Positions 19,002 to 28,210 are shown, counted from the stretch's first letter. The stretch is DNA of 64,000 bases from Bradyrhizobium sp. B097 (GCF_038957035.1 NZ_CP152412.1:3096501-3160500); one strand, 5' to 3'. Made by a program: numbers and translations. Notes: generated by a model from the sequence alone, not told the origin.

Positions 19002-20033
19002 TTACTGGGCCGGCACGGCCGCAACGGCTGCGCTAAATTCCTTCAGGGCGTCGCTGCCGTGCTTGCCGCGCGCATCGAGCCCGTCGGCCCATGCTTTGCC
19101 CACGCCCTTCGTCAGGTCCTTGAGCTTGGCGACGACGTCAGGCTGCAAGGTGTCGAAGTGGACGCCTGCGGCTTCCATCGACTTCATGGTCTCGCTGTCC
19201 TGCTTCTGCACTTCCTTGCAGGCAGACGGCAGGATTTCCTCGGCGGTGTCGATCATTGCCTTCTGGATCTCGGGGGACAGTTTCTTCCAGGCGTTCTCGC
19301 TGATCGAATAGGCGACCACGAAGCTCGCGAAGCCAAAGCCGTCGGTGGAATGCTTCACGAGCTTGTCGGCGCCATAGGCGACGACGCTCTCGAGCGGAAA
19401 CAGCAGGCCGTCCATCGTGCCGCGTGACAGCGACTCATAGGCGTCGGGTGCCGCCATGCGCACCGGCACCGCGCCGATCGCGCGCAAGGTGAGGTCCTGT
19501 GCGCCGCCGGTCGACCGCAGCTTCAGCCCATTGATGTCGGCGACATCCTTCACCGGCTGCTTCACGGTCAGGATACGATAGGGCGGCAGGCTCACTGCGA
19601 GCAGCAGGCGGATGCCGTTTGCGGTATAATCCTGCTCTGCAATCACGCCGCTCCGCGCGGCCTTCCAGTAGGCGAGCGTGCCCTGGCAGGAATGCTCGAA
19701 CGCGCCGGGGAGCATCGCGACTTCGGAGACCGGCATCTTGTCGGATACGTAGGCGGGCGCGACATAGCCGATATCGGCGACGCCGGTTTGCGTCAGTTTG
19801 AGCATGTCGGCGGCCTTGCCGAGCTGCTGGGCCGGATAGTGCTCGAACGTCACTGCGTTGTTGGTTCGCTTCTGCACCTCGGCCATCCAAGGCTCAAGCA
19901 CGAGGCGGACGAGGTAGTGTCCCTTCGGAAAGGAGTCGGCGACGCGCAGCTTGATCGGCTCCGCCGCCGCCGCCAGATTGATCGATGCGATGAGAAAGCC
20001 GTAACCGGCCAGCGCCCGCCGAAGCCCGCCCAT
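19002..20033 (-). CDS. TRAP transporter substrate-binding protein (DctP-like), copy 2
   Basis: A 343-residue exported receptor with signal ending AAAAEP and mature start IKLRVADSFPKGH. Segments LRSTGGAQDLTLRAIGAVPVRMAAPDAY line up with the copy at 16054. It is the first gene of the minus-strand TRAP operon, upstream of dctQ and dctM, whereas copy 1 follows dctM. Two receptors with one permease pair would widen the substrate range; both genes look intact. Confidence 0.9.
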   Translation of the reverse strand: MGGLRRALAGYGFLIASINLAAAAEPIKLRVADSFPKGHYLVRLVLEPWMAEVQKRTNNAVTFEHYPAQQLGKAADMLKLTQTGVADIGYVAPAYVSDKMPVSEVAMLPGAFEHSCQGTLAYWKAARSGVIAEQDYTANGIRLLLAVSLPPYRILTVKQPVKDVADINGLKLRSTGGAQDLTLRAIGAVPVRMAAPDAYESLSRGTMDGLLFPLESVVAYGADKLVKHSTDGFGFASFVVAYSISENAWKKLSPEIQKAMIDTAEEILPSACKEVQKQDSETMKSMEAAGVHFDTLQPDVVAKLKDLTKGVGKAWADGLDARGKHGSDALKEFSAAVAAVPAQ

Positions 20034-20380
20034 ATGTCCTGCCCCTGAGTAGCCTTGTTATTTTGAGCAGCTGCGCACAAACGAATTTGCTCGTCAAGCA
20101 TGGCTCGGCTGAGCATGCCTGATCGGACAACCGGAGAGCGCGGGCCACGATGCGCCGACGCGATTGCGCGGGCGGAAGGGATCACGCGAGGACCTCGATG
20201 CGCTTGATTTCAAGCCGTGAGCGCGCGACGGCCAACTGGCTGGAAGTTGATGCTGAGAGGCAACCAGATCTCGATCAATTTTGTCCACCACGCGGGAAAT
20301 TCCTCCGGTGTGCTCGACGGCTCAGCGCCACCGCCGGCGGCATGGCGGCCGCGATCATCATCGAGCCGGTCTGACGCCGG
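20034..20380. other. Intergenic region upstream of the TRAP operon
   Basis: About 350 bases between the start of the TRAP operon and the end of the leftward sensor kinase gene. Short frames on both strands show no recognisable family or good ribosome site. It must hold the TRAP promoter; no strong -35/-10 pair stands out to me. Confidence 0.6.
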
Positions 20381-21973
20381 TTAGACCGCGGGAAACTCCA
20401 GCGCGAAAGCGACGCCCTGGCTGCCGGGCAGGAGACGGATCGTACCGCCATGGCTCACCATGACGGCTTGCGCGATGGCGAGGCCCATGCCGGTGCCGCC
20501 GCTATCGCGGCGGGTGGTGAAGAAGGCATCGAAGATCTTGTCGCTGTTGGCGTTGGAGATCGGGTCGCCATCGTTGCTCACCGTCACCCTGACGGTCGAG
20601 GCTTCGGCAGTCGCTTCGAGCTGCACCAATTTGGCATTGTGACGGAACGCGTTGTCGGACAGATGCGCCAGCACGATCAGCGCCTTCTCGCCGGACATTC
20701 CGATCGGGCGGTCGAGGTCGCCGTTGGCCACGATGGTCCGCTGCGCAAAGCGGCTCTTCAGGTTCGCGATGACGCCAGAGAGTGAGGTTTGCTCGTTCTG
20801 CGGAGCGCTCTCTGCGCGCGCCAGCTCGCGCAGCCGCTGGCTCATCGCGTCGAGCCGCGCGACGTCGCCAAGGATGTTTGAGATGAAGCTCTGTTGCTCG
20901 GATCGGGTCAGCGTGTCCGACTTGCTTTGAAGCGAATCCAGCAGCAGCTCGGCCGCGCCCCGGATCGATGTCAGCGGCGATTTCAATTCGTGCGTCAGGT
21001 GTGCCGAGAAGGTGGCGATGTAGTCGGAACGGCGGGACAGCTGCTGGGCCATGTCGAGGAAGCTGTCGGAGAGCTGGGCCAGCTCGCGGGTGCCATAGTG
21101 CTGCAGGGGCTGAAACGCATTACGGTCGCCGCGGCCGATCCGCACGGCGCGATCGACGAGCTCGCGCATCGGACGCGTGACCGTACGAGAGAACATCAGC
21201 CCGATCGCAACGGTCGCCAGCAGCACGGCCAATGTGGCGAGCAGGAACTTGCCGCGCTCCTGATAGAGATGATCGAAGATGTTGCTCGGCGTCCGCGACG
21301 TGTAGATCACGCCGGCGACGTGATCGTTGACGATCACGGGCATCGCGGAGAAGACATGGACACCGACGCCGCGGCTGATCGAATAGATCGGTGGCGGCGG
21401 CTTGTCCGGCATGCGGATACGGAGCGCGGCGCTATACTGGCCGCCCAGCGCCGCGGCCACTTCCTCGATATGGGCAAGCGACTGCCCGACCTCCTGGCGT
21501 CCGGCGATCACCACGCCTTGCGGATCGAGAATACGGAAGCCCGCCAGAGTGACCTTCTGGGTCTCCAGGATGATGGGCATGAGCGCGGTACCGATCTCGA
21601 CATAGGCTGGATCCGCCGGCTTCGCCGCCGGCAGCGCGTCGGGCCGCCGCCGCAGCAGGTCGTTGCCGGCGAGATCGAGCGCGGGACGGATCGGCGTCAC
21701 CTGGTCGCCGCGATCAGGCAGCGCCTCCGGCGGCACCGGGGCGCTGAGCGGGATGCCGTCGCCAAGCCGTGCCTTCACGTGTTCGGCGTAGATCGCGGCA
21801 AGGACACGGCTTTGCGCGATCAGCTCGGCTTGCGTCTGGTGAATCAGCTGATTGTCGTAGAGGCGAAAGAAAAACAGCCCCATCAGCGGCAGGACCGCGA
21901 CCGAGGCAAGCACGGTGAAGATGACCAGACCAAGCGACGGTCGCCACTTCTGGCGGGCGCGGAACGATGTCAT
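20381..21973 (-). CDS. Sensor histidine kinase, CreC-like
   Basis: A 530-residue membrane kinase. A transmembrane segment at about 14-36, a periplasmic sensor region to about 240, a second membrane segment near 242-262, a HAMP linker, and then the phosphoacceptor His328 in AHLTHELKSPLTSIRGAAELL, which resembles CreC. The ATPase domain ends with GDPISNANSDKIFDAFFTTRR and GGTGMGLAIAQAVM (N, F and G2 boxes). It overlaps the response regulator gene upstream by ATGA. The signal is unknown; in enteric bacteria CreBC responds to growth state and cell-envelope stress. Confidence 0.9.
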   Translation of the reverse strand: MTSFRARQKWRPSLGLVIFTVLASVAVLPLMGLFFFRLYDNQLIHQTQAELIAQSRVLAAIYAEHVKARLGDGIPLSAPVPPEALPDRGDQVTPIRPALDLAGNDLLRRRPDALPAAKPADPAYVEIGTALMPIILETQKVTLAGFRILDPQGVVIAGRQEVGQSLAHIEEVAAALGGQYSAALRIRMPDKPPPPIYSISRGVGVHVFSAMPVIVNDHVAGVIYTSRTPSNIFDHLYQERGKFLLATLAVLLATVAIGLMFSRTVTRPMRELVDRAVRIGRGDRNAFQPLQHYGTRELAQLSDSFLDMAQQLSRRSDYIATFSAHLTHELKSPLTSIRGAAELLLDSLQSKSDTLTRSEQQSFISNILGDVARLDAMSQRLRELARAESAPQNEQTSLSGVIANLKSRFAQRTIVANGDLDRPIGMSGEKALIVLAHLSDNAFRHNAKLVQLEATAEASTVRVTVSNDGDPISNANSDKIFDAFFTTRRDSGGTGMGLAIAQAVMVSHGGTIRLLPGSQGVAFALEFPAV

Positions 21974-22674
21974 GCTTGCTGCTCGCAGCGACCGAGCTTG
22001 AAGCCAACGCCGTGAACGGTTTCGATAACGTTGTCGCAGTTCACGGCTGCGAGCTTGGCCCGGATGTTGCGGATGTGGCTGTCGATGGTGCGGTCGGAGA
22101 CCTGGATGTTGAGCTGGTAGGCCGCGCTCATGATCTGCTCGCGGTTGAACACCGCCGTTGGCCGCGTCAGGAAGGCGCGCAGAATTCCGAACTCGATCGC
22201 GGTCAGGCGCAGCGGTACGCCAGCGAATGCCGCCACGTGCTGCTCGGGATCGACCGAGAGATGTCCCCGGGAGAGCACGCCAGTCTCTGTCCTTGTCTCC
22301 GCCTTCCGCGGGCTCAGGCGCCGCAGGATGACATTCACCCGCGCGACGAGCTCGCGCGGACTGAACGGCTTGGTCACGTAGTCGTCACCGCCGATCTCCA
22401 GGCCGAGGACGCGGTCGATCTCGTCGTCACGGGCGGAGAGGAACAGGATCGGCACGTCGGACGATTTGCGGATCTCGCGGCAAACCTCGAGGCCATCGAA
22501 TTCCGGCATGCCGATATCGAGCACGATCAGGTCCGGCCGCTCGCCGGCAAACCGGGCCAGCGCCTCCTTGCCGTCGCGGGCCTCGGCCACGTACATGCCG
22601 GCTTTCTTGAGCGCGACGCGGATGACCTCGCGGATATGCAGGTCGTCGTCGACGATGAGGATGCGGTGCGTCAC
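21970..22674 (-). CDS. OmpR/PhoB-family response regulator, CreB-like
   Basis: A 234-residue two-domain regulator. The receiver domain has the acidic pocket ILIVDDD near residues 5-11, phosphoacceptor Asp53 in LIVLDIGMPEFDG, and the conserved lysine in GGDDYVTKPFSPREL. The C-terminal winged helix contains LTAIEFGILRAFLTRP and SDRTIDSHIRNIRAKL. Coupled by ATGA overlap to the kinase gene and placed 28 bases from the end of the DUF4173-like gene, so the three are likely one transcript. Confidence 0.93.
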   Translation of the reverse strand: MTHRILIVDDDLHIREVIRVALKKAGMYVAEARDGKEALARFAGERPDLIVLDIGMPEFDGLEVCREIRKSSDVPILFLSARDDEIDRVLGLEIGGDDYVTKPFSPRELVARVNVILRRLSPRKAETRTETGVLSRGHLSVDPEQHVAAFAGVPLRLTAIEFGILRAFLTRPTAVFNREQIMSAAYQLNIQVSDRTIDSHIRNIRAKLAAVNCDNVIETVHGVGFKLGRCEQQA

Positions 22675-22702
22675 GAGTCGTCTCCGAAAACCGGCGCTTC
22701 GA

Positions 22703-24184
22703 CTATCCCGGCGCGTTGCTCTGCCGCCCGTCCAGGAAACGCTGAAGCCGCCAGCCGCGAAAGCTCCAGCCGCGCCATGAGGCCATCTGCTGGCGTTGCT
22801 GTTCTACAAGGCTATTGCGGCGAGAGACAAGGACCGGGTTGGCGTAACGCAGTTGGATCGCCCGGTCGATGGCCGGAAGCGCGTTCGGGCCGAGCTGGAT
22901 CAGGTAGTCCATATCCAAACTGACGCCGCTGCCCGAGGCTTCGCGGCTGTGACTGACATTATAGTCGGCGATCACGGCGGCGAAATTGATCAGAGAGCCG
23001 ACATAGAGCGCGATGGTCAGTACCAACAGGTTGGCGCGGACGAGCCATTCATTCGATGCCCGCAGGGCAATGCGCACCAGAATCAGGATCAGCCCGACGG
23101 CGACGAGCAGCATCCAGACGAATGCCGCAACGCGCCAGTAGGTGAGCAAATAGGTTTGGACATAGAGATCAAGCCGGAGCATCGAGGAGATCACCAGTAG
23201 AACATTCTGCCCGACCCAGAGGTAGACGAGCGGTCGGATCACCCGCGATTGTTCGGCCGGGCCGCCCGGCCGCATCGCGACCAGAACGAAGGCCGCGGCC
23301 AGGAGCGCCGTGACAATCAGTGGATAGGCGCCACGGTGGGCGTAGGACGCGTAAGTGATGGCGGCGGGAAGCGTTGCGTTGCCCCAGAGATAGATCGCAT
23401 CGAGAATTGTCTGAATCGAAAACAGCAAGTTGAACAGGATCAGAGAGCGCAGGATGGTGCCTGCGCCGAACAAGTCGATGAAATGATCGGGTTCGGCCGG
23501 ACCCTGCGCGGAAGATCGCGGTCCGTTGCGCACGACGTTGGTGTAGCGCCGCCATTTGACATGGACGAATGGCCAGACCAGCGCCGATACGAGGATCCAG
23601 AACAGCGTGCGACCGAGGCTGAGGCTGGCGGCGGGATTGCCGGGGGTCAGCTGGCTGATCCATATCTCCAGCACCGGATTGGCTGCGACGAACAGAACGA
23701 CAAACACGGTTCCGAGCAGTAATGGCACGAACCATAGGATGAACCCCCTGGTGAGACCCGGCAGGTCGAATGCGCTGACGACGTCCCGGAACAACCTGAA
23801 AGGGCTGACCAGAAAGAGATCCACCAGCGAGGCAGCTCCCCTGGTCAGGCTGTCGAGACAGGGATTGGTCATCAGAGCAAGCGCGGTGCCGAGCGCAAGA
23901 ATGGCGAAGGCCAGCGAGACTGCGTTGACCTCCTCCAGGGCAGGGAGTAGCCCGGCCACAACGATCGCGCCGGCGATCGGCAGCCTGTGGCGAGCGACGA
24001 GACCGAAGTTGGCGGCCAGTGACACGCCGGCCAGCGCGAAGGCGAAGAGGACCACCGAGAGTCCGGCATTCTGATCATAGAACAACCAATCGGCCAGCGC
24101 GGCGAGCGCAAGCGCGGCGGCGGTCTTGGCTGGCGGCAAACCAATCGAGTGGGTCTCGGCTTCCGGTGACTCTAGGCTTGTCAT
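22703..24184 (-). CDS. DUF4173-type polytopic membrane protein
   Basis: A 493-residue protein with about a dozen hydrophobic segments and a hydrophilic C-terminal tail of about 90 residues. The middle region, including TYASYAHRGAYPLIVTALLAAAFV, resembles the DUF4173 family of uncharacterised membrane proteins. It is the first gene of the operon with the CreC/CreB-like pair, so it may sense or transmit the signal to the kinase, or be its output. No enzymatic motif is seen. Confidence 0.75.
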   Translation of the reverse strand: MTSLESPEAETHSIGLPPAKTAAALALAALADWLFYDQNAGLSVVLFAFALAGVSLAANFGLVARHRLPIAGAIVVAGLLPALEEVNAVSLAFAILALGTALALMTNPCLDSLTRGAASLVDLFLVSPFRLFRDVVSAFDLPGLTRGFILWFVPLLLGTVFVVLFVAANPVLEIWISQLTPGNPAASLSLGRTLFWILVSALVWPFVHVKWRRYTNVVRNGPRSSAQGPAEPDHFIDLFGAGTILRSLILFNLLFSIQTILDAIYLWGNATLPAAITYASYAHRGAYPLIVTALLAAAFVLVAMRPGGPAEQSRVIRPLVYLWVGQNVLLVISSMLRLDLYVQTYLLTYWRVAAFVWMLLVAVGLILILVRIALRASNEWLVRANLLVLTIALYVGSLINFAAVIADYNVSHSREASGSGVSLDMDYLIQLGPNALPAIDRAIQLRYANPVLVSRRNSLVEQQRQQMASWRGWSFRGWRLQRFLDGRQSNAPG

Positions 24185-24429
24185 GATGACCTCTGGATTG
24201 AAGGACGTGTGGACTTCGGCGGTCGCGCTGACGTCATCGGCGGGTGTGCGAACGCGATCCTGGTTGCGGCATGGCGCACCTTGGGTTGGCCGCGTGCAGA
24301 CAACGGGAAGGCGATCAGCAGGAGTTCAGGATTGTTATGCAGATTGCGTGCAGAGCGGTCTTGTCCGCTCGCTGTGGCGAGTCCGGTCTGATACGGACGA
24401 TACGTTCGGTTCGTTCACCCGTCGTCTCC

Positions 24430-25734
24430 ATGCAGATCATCAAGCGCGTCGGCATTGCCCTGGCCTGGATCGTCGGGCTCGCATTCGTCTTGGCCGGCGT
24501 CAACAACAACGATCCCTATCTCGTCCCGTTGCGCGGGACGGGCAATCTTCTTGTCGTGCTCGCAAGCATCGCCGTCGCGTTCATGCTGGTCCGCGGCGCC
24601 ACGTGGCGGAGGCGGACGCGGTCAGGAAGGCCCCTGGTGATCCTGTGGTGTCTGCCGCCGCTCGCGATGGTCGCCGCGCATGGTGTGTTCGAGGTGCGGA
24701 AGCATCGCGTTCTCCAGACTGAGCCGGTCCTCGCGCGGTCGCTGGGGCAGCATTTTGTCATCGGCTATCGGTCGTTCGACGAGGTCGCACCGCTTGTGGA
24801 GAAGGGGTTCGTTGCGGGCATCTATGTCACCCGGCGCAACGTCGCCGGCAGGACGGCTGACGCCTTGAAGGCGGAAATCGCCATACTACAAGCGAGGCGG
24901 CGGGCCGCGAGGCTGCCGCCTCTGATGGTCGCGACGGATCAGGAAGGAGGCATCGTTTCGCATCTGGCACCGCCACTCACGAGACTGCCCGCACTGGCTT
25001 CCCTGGCCGAGCTGGCGCCGGATGAGCAAAAGGCGAAAGCCGAGGAGTTCGGGCGCATCCATGGACGCGAGCTGGCGTCGCTTGGCATCAACCTGAATTT
25101 TGCGCCGGTGCTCGACCTGCGGCCGGCGGCGAAGCACAACCGGCTCGATTTCAATACGCTGATCAATCAGCGCGCGATCTCCGACGATCCGGGCAAGGTG
25201 AGCGCGATCGCGGGCGCCTACATCCATGGCCTCGAGTCCGCGGGCGTCAATGCCACCGTGAAGCACTTTCCGGGATTGGGCCGCGTGCGCGCCGACACGC
25301 ATCATTTCAACGCCGATCTCGGTACGCCGGTCAGCGAACTGGAGGCGACGGACTGGCGCCCGTTCCGCGACGTGCTGTCGTCGACCGATGCGCGCCTGAT
25401 GGTCGGGCATGTCGCGGTGAATGCGCTCGACCGAGGGCGGCCGGCGTCGCATTCAAAGGCCGTGGTCGACGGGCTGATCCGCAGGAGCTGGAACTACCAG
25501 GGCATCGTCACGACGGACGATCTGGTGATGGGCGCGATCTATCAGCACGATGTCTGCACCGCAGTCGTGGAGGCGTTGAACGCGGGCGTCGATCTGTTGT
25601 TGGTCGCCTATGACGGGTTGCAATTCTACCGCCTGTTCGATTGCGCGACGGATGCTGCTGCGCGAGGGGGCCTCGATACCACCATGCTGCACGACAGCGA
25701 GACGCGGCTAAGGCGCGCGCTGCTGGTCGACTAG
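24430..25734 (+). CDS. Membrane-anchored GH3 beta-N-acetylhexosaminidase-like protein (NagZ-like)
   Basis: A 434-residue protein starting at the ATG at 24430; an upstream ATG at 24244 would add an unlikely low-complexity extension. About three N-terminal hydrophobic segments (to residue about 85) precede a glycoside hydrolase family 3 domain: ATDQEGGIVSHLA, LGINLNFAPVLDL, TVKHFPGLGRV with the acid/base-type DTH motif, and the nucleophile aspartate in GIVTTDDLVMGAI. NagZ proteins trim N-acetylglucosamine from peptidoglycan fragments and are normally soluble, so the membrane anchor is unusual and suggests action on the outer face of the inner membrane. Confidence 0.85.
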   Translation: MQIIKRVGIALAWIVGLAFVLAGVNNNDPYLVPLRGTGNLLVVLASIAVAFMLVRGATWRRRTRSGRPLVILWCLPPLAMVAAHGVFEVRKHRVLQTEPVLARSLGQHFVIGYRSFDEVAPLVEKGFVAGIYVTRRNVAGRTADALKAEIAILQARRRAARLPPLMVATDQEGGIVSHLAPPLTRLPALASLAELAPDEQKAKAEEFGRIHGRELASLGINLNFAPVLDLRPAAKHNRLDFNTLINQRAISDDPGKVSAIAGAYIHGLESAGVNATVKHFPGLGRVRADTHHFNADLGTPVSELEATDWRPFRDVLSSTDARLMVGHVAVNALDRGRPASHSKAVVDGLIRRSWNYQGIVTTDDLVMGAIYQHDVCTAVVEALNAGVDLLLVAYDGLQFYRLFDCATDAAARGGLDTTMLHDSETRLRRALLVD

Positions 25735-25744
25735 ATCGATGGAT

Positions 25745-26899
25745 TCAGGAATGAGCGCCGACCGCTGATTTGTTGTCCTGCTGCTTCGACCACGAGACGT
25801 AGTAGGCCACAGCCGTCATCGCCGCGAGACCGGCGAGGCTGACCGCGACCTGCCTTGTCAGTGAGTAAGGGCCGGTGATCAAGATCAGGTGCGCGGCGAA
25901 GGAGAGGAACACGCCTGCACAGAACACGGCCAGCCATTCCTCGCCGCATTTGATGATCGGCTGCAGGGCGTAAGATCGCAGATGTCCCCAGTCGCGCGGC
26001 ACCAACCAGGTGAACAGGAATGTCAGGGTCAGGAAATGCAGGATGCGGTGAGGTGCGACATCCTCCCGGTCGTTCTGCAGCAGCATGTCGCTCAGTCCGC
26101 TCGGCATCATTTGGGCGAGTGCCGGGATATCGCTGCTGGAGACGATCGTCAGCGCGAACAGCAGGTAGAGCGACGCCATGGCGCGCAGCGCGGCAACGGC
26201 CTGCATCGCGCGGATCGCGGGTGCATAGCGCGTGCCGATGAGCGCGAGCCAGCCACCCATTACGAACAGCAATTGCCAGCAGAACGGATTAAGGTACCAA
26301 TCTCCGTACGGATATGAAGTCAGGTTCCAGTCGAACACGCGGGCGGTAGCGTAAACCGCCACGGACGCGAGAAGCGTTGCGTTCGGCACGTAGAGCAATC
26401 CGAATACGACGAACGGCTGGAAGGCCATCAGGGCGATAGTGAGTTGCAGCACGTCGAGATTGAGTGGCTTGGCCTGCAGGAACAAGCCGTAGATCAGCGT
26501 CCGGATCGGGTGGTCGATGAATCCGGTGATGTTGAACTCGCTGATGATCTCGGGCGCCGCGGTCCGCGTGGCGACATAGCTGATCAACTCGACATAGATC
26601 ACGAACAGGACGATATAGGCAGCATAGAGCTGCCATACGCGCTTGAATATCCGGGTTGCAGCCACCACAAATCCGCGCTCCAGCGCCATCCGGGCGTAGA
26701 TGAGCGTCACCGCATAGCCGCCGATGAACACAAAAAGGTCGGTCGCGCCGCTAAAGCCGAAATTGCGCATGGTCAGCGCGCTGACGACGTTGTGCGGAAC
26801 GTGATCCAGGAACAGAAACCAGTTTGCGATGCCAAGCAGCAGCGCGATCCTGAGATCGCCATCGGCTCTCGCGATCTCGGCGTTTGTTGTCGAAGTCAT
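25745..26899 (-). CDS. OpgC-like osmoregulated periplasmic glucan succinyltransferase
   Basis: A 384-residue polytopic protein of the OpgC acyltransferase family. The opening LGIANWFLFLDHVPHNVVSAL and GFSGATDLFVFIGGYAV match the family's conserved start, followed by about ten membrane segments. OpgC adds succinyl groups to periplasmic glucans. Its stop is 10 bases from the end of the convergent GH3 gene. A stand-alone copy, with no glucan synthase seen nearby. Confidence 0.88.
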   Translation of the reverse strand: MTSTTNAEIARADGDLRIALLLGIANWFLFLDHVPHNVVSALTMRNFGFSGATDLFVFIGGYAVTLIYARMALERGFVVAATRIFKRVWQLYAAYIVLFVIYVELISYVATRTAAPEIISEFNITGFIDHPIRTLIYGLFLQAKPLNLDVLQLTIALMAFQPFVVFGLLYVPNATLLASVAVYATARVFDWNLTSYPYGDWYLNPFCWQLLFVMGGWLALIGTRYAPAIRAMQAVAALRAMASLYLLFALTIVSSSDIPALAQMMPSGLSDMLLQNDREDVAPHRILHFLTLTFLFTWLVPRDWGHLRSYALQPIIKCGEEWLAVFCAGVFLSFAAHLILITGPYSLTRQVAVSLAGLAAMTAVAYYVSWSKQQDNKSAVGAHS

Positions 26900-27065
26900 C
26901 TGAAACTGAAATCTGCCGGCCCGAGAAAACGATTTCGCGAATCTAATGGGAACCCACGCCCGGTCCGAATAGACTCTGCGTGAACCCTATCTAGTCCGTT
27001 TCGGGTTCCGGCCAAGTGGCCGGTTCAAGAAAGATCACGTTTTCGCAATCACCGCGTGAGCGCGG

Positions 27066-27341
27066 TCAGACCGGCTCGTGTTTGCGCAGGTCGCGGGCGT
27101 GATCCAGTGTATTGGCTTGCAGGTTTGCGCCGGTCGGGGCGACCTCCGGCAGGGCGGCCTCCGCGAGGATATCGTCCGTGATATCCTCGACCGAGCACTC
27201 GGCAACCTCGTGGATGAAGCTGATGTTGGTGTATTCCCCTGACGCGACCCGCGAGATGACCTCGCGCCGCGTCATTTCGGGATCGACGATCGCCTCGCGG
27301 CCACGGCGGCCATAGTCGATCATCACAACAAAATACTGCAT
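27066..27341 (-). CDS. Small protein of unknown function, repressor-controlled
   Basis: A 91-residue acidic soluble protein (MQYFVVMIDYGRRGREAI at the start, no membrane segment or metal motif). I recognise no family. Its expression signals are unusually clear: a near-canonical promoter at 27405-27377 with a perfect 15-base palindrome in the spacer, and a second, imperfect copy just upstream. The same palindrome type occurs at the S24 repressor/GcrA promoters, so the gene is very probably held off by that repressor. It sits downstream of the repressor gene on the same strand but with its own promoter. Confidence 0.8.
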   Translation of the reverse strand: MQYFVVMIDYGRRGREAIVDPEMTRREVISRVASGEYTNISFIHEVAECSVEDITDDILAEAALPEVAPTGANLQANTLDHARDLRKHEPV

Positions 27342-27376
27342 TGCCTGGCGGCTCGATGCGTTGACTTTCGTTGTCC

Positions 27377-27405
27377 ATTATTTCCGATAATCGGAATTAT
27401 GTCAA
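27377..27405 (-). promoter_or_regulatory. Near-canonical promoter of the 91-residue gene
   Basis: On the minus strand TTGACA (27405-27400) and AATAAT (27382-27377) are separated by exactly 17 bases. The predicted transcript would start near 27370, about 30 bases before the start codon at 27341. The spacer contains the perfect operator palindrome at 27382-27396. Confidence 0.8.
27382..27396. promoter_or_regulatory. Operator copy 1 (perfect palindrome)
   Basis: TTCCGATAATCGGAA, a perfect palindrome of 7-base arms about a central A, lies within the -35/-10 spacer of the promoter of the 91-residue gene. Three related copies are found near the S24 repressor gene, the likely binding protein. Confidence 0.75.
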
Positions 27406-27412
27406 GGGAAAT

Positions 27413-27427
27413 TGACGATAATCGGAA
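27413..27427. promoter_or_regulatory. Operator copy 2 (imperfect)
   Basis: TGACGATAATCGGAA matches copy 1 at 13 of 15 positions and has an intact ATCGGAA half. It lies just upstream of the -35 box of the 91-residue gene, 31 bases centre-to-centre from copy 1 (about three helical turns), a spacing suited to cooperative binding. Confidence 0.65.
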
Positions 27428-27502
27428 CTCGGGCGCGGTCGCACCGACCGATTCGGGCCGAAGGCACCCGAATCGGTCAGGCCGGCCCCTGCAGCCGGGC
27501 GG

Positions 27503-28141
27503 CTATTTCTCGGACGACCGTCCGCCCTGCGCCCGGGCGGATTTGCGGCCCTTCGCCGCCGTCTTGCCACGCAGCCTTTCGATCTGGCCGCGGGGCAGGG
27601 TGACGCATATCTCGCCGATCCATTCGAGCTTGACGCCGTTGATCGGCTTGGCATTGAAGCTCTTGAGGTTGACCGTGCCGGACGAACTGCCGCGCTCGAT
27701 CGTCTTCAGATAGCGCTCGCCGCTCTTCAGCCGGACCGCAGCTTCCTCTCCGTAGAAGCTCGACAGCGGATAGCGCTGCTCGCGATACACCACGATGACA
27801 TCGCCGTTCTCGTATTTCGGCAGCATCGAATCGCCTGAAACCTCGAAAGCGACGGTTTCCTCCGTCATCGGGAACGGGAGTTCGATCTCGCCGAGACCCT
27901 CCGGCGGGACCTGCTCAAGCTCCGGCTGGATCGAGGCGCCGGCGCCGACCCGGCCCACGATCGGCACCGAGTTCAGCTCCAGGTATTCCATGATCGGGGC
28001 GATCTCCGATGCCTTGATCAAGCGGATTCCCGACAGGATTTCGGACACCGCTCCGGCCCGAACGCCCATTGCGCGGGCAAGCCCGCCCTTGCTCTTTCCC
28101 GTTTTTTCCAGTGCTCGTTCGATAAGTGCCGCGTCCAGCAT
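27503..28141 (-). CDS. S24 (LexA/C2-like) self-cleaving transcriptional repressor
   Basis: A 212-residue protein with a short N-terminal helix-turn-helix (KGGLARAMGVRAGAVSEILSG) and a C-terminal S24 peptidase domain. The nucleophile is Ser105 in VSGDSMLPKYENGDVIVV and the general-base lysine is probably Lys146 in RYLKTI; a Gly-Ala-rich stretch RVGAGAS before the domain may hold the cleavage site. The C-terminal 40 residues are a basic tail (KTAAKGRKSAR) not usual for LexA. It is divergent from a GcrA-like gene; operators lie in both promoters. Such repressors hold prophage or damage-response genes off until RecA stimulates cleavage. Confidence 0.9.
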   Translation of the reverse strand: MLDAALIERALEKTGKSKGGLARAMGVRAGAVSEILSGIRLIKASEIAPIMEYLELNSVPIVGRVGAGASIQPELEQVPPEGLGEIELPFPMTEETVAFEVSGDSMLPKYENGDVIVVYREQRYPLSSFYGEEAAVRLKSGERYLKTIERGSSSGTVNLKSFNAKPINGVKLEWIGEICVTLPRGQIERLRGKTAAKGRKSARAQGGRSSEK

Positions 28142-28168
28142 GTTTCATCCTCTCCAAAGCTGGACATA

Positions 28169-28197
28169 CTCTTACCGTTACGATTATCAGAATTCAA
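28169..28197 (-). promoter_or_regulatory. Promoter of the S24 repressor gene
   Basis: Minus-strand TTGAAT (28197-28192) and TAAGAG (28174-28169) are 17 bases apart, with operator copy 3 filling the spacer. A good ribosome site, GGAGAGG, precedes the start at 28141. The arrangement predicts autorepression. Confidence 0.6.
28178..28192. promoter_or_regulatory. Operator copy 3
   Basis: TTACGATTATCAGAA is copy 1 with one change in each arm. It occupies the spacer of the repressor's own promoter. Confidence 0.65.
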
Positions 28198-28210
28198 GCT
28201 TGACTTTTTC

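Noticed and set aside
20094..20374. Short frames on both strands between the TRAP operon and the sensor kinase
   Set aside because: Arginine-rich composition, no ribosome site and no family match.
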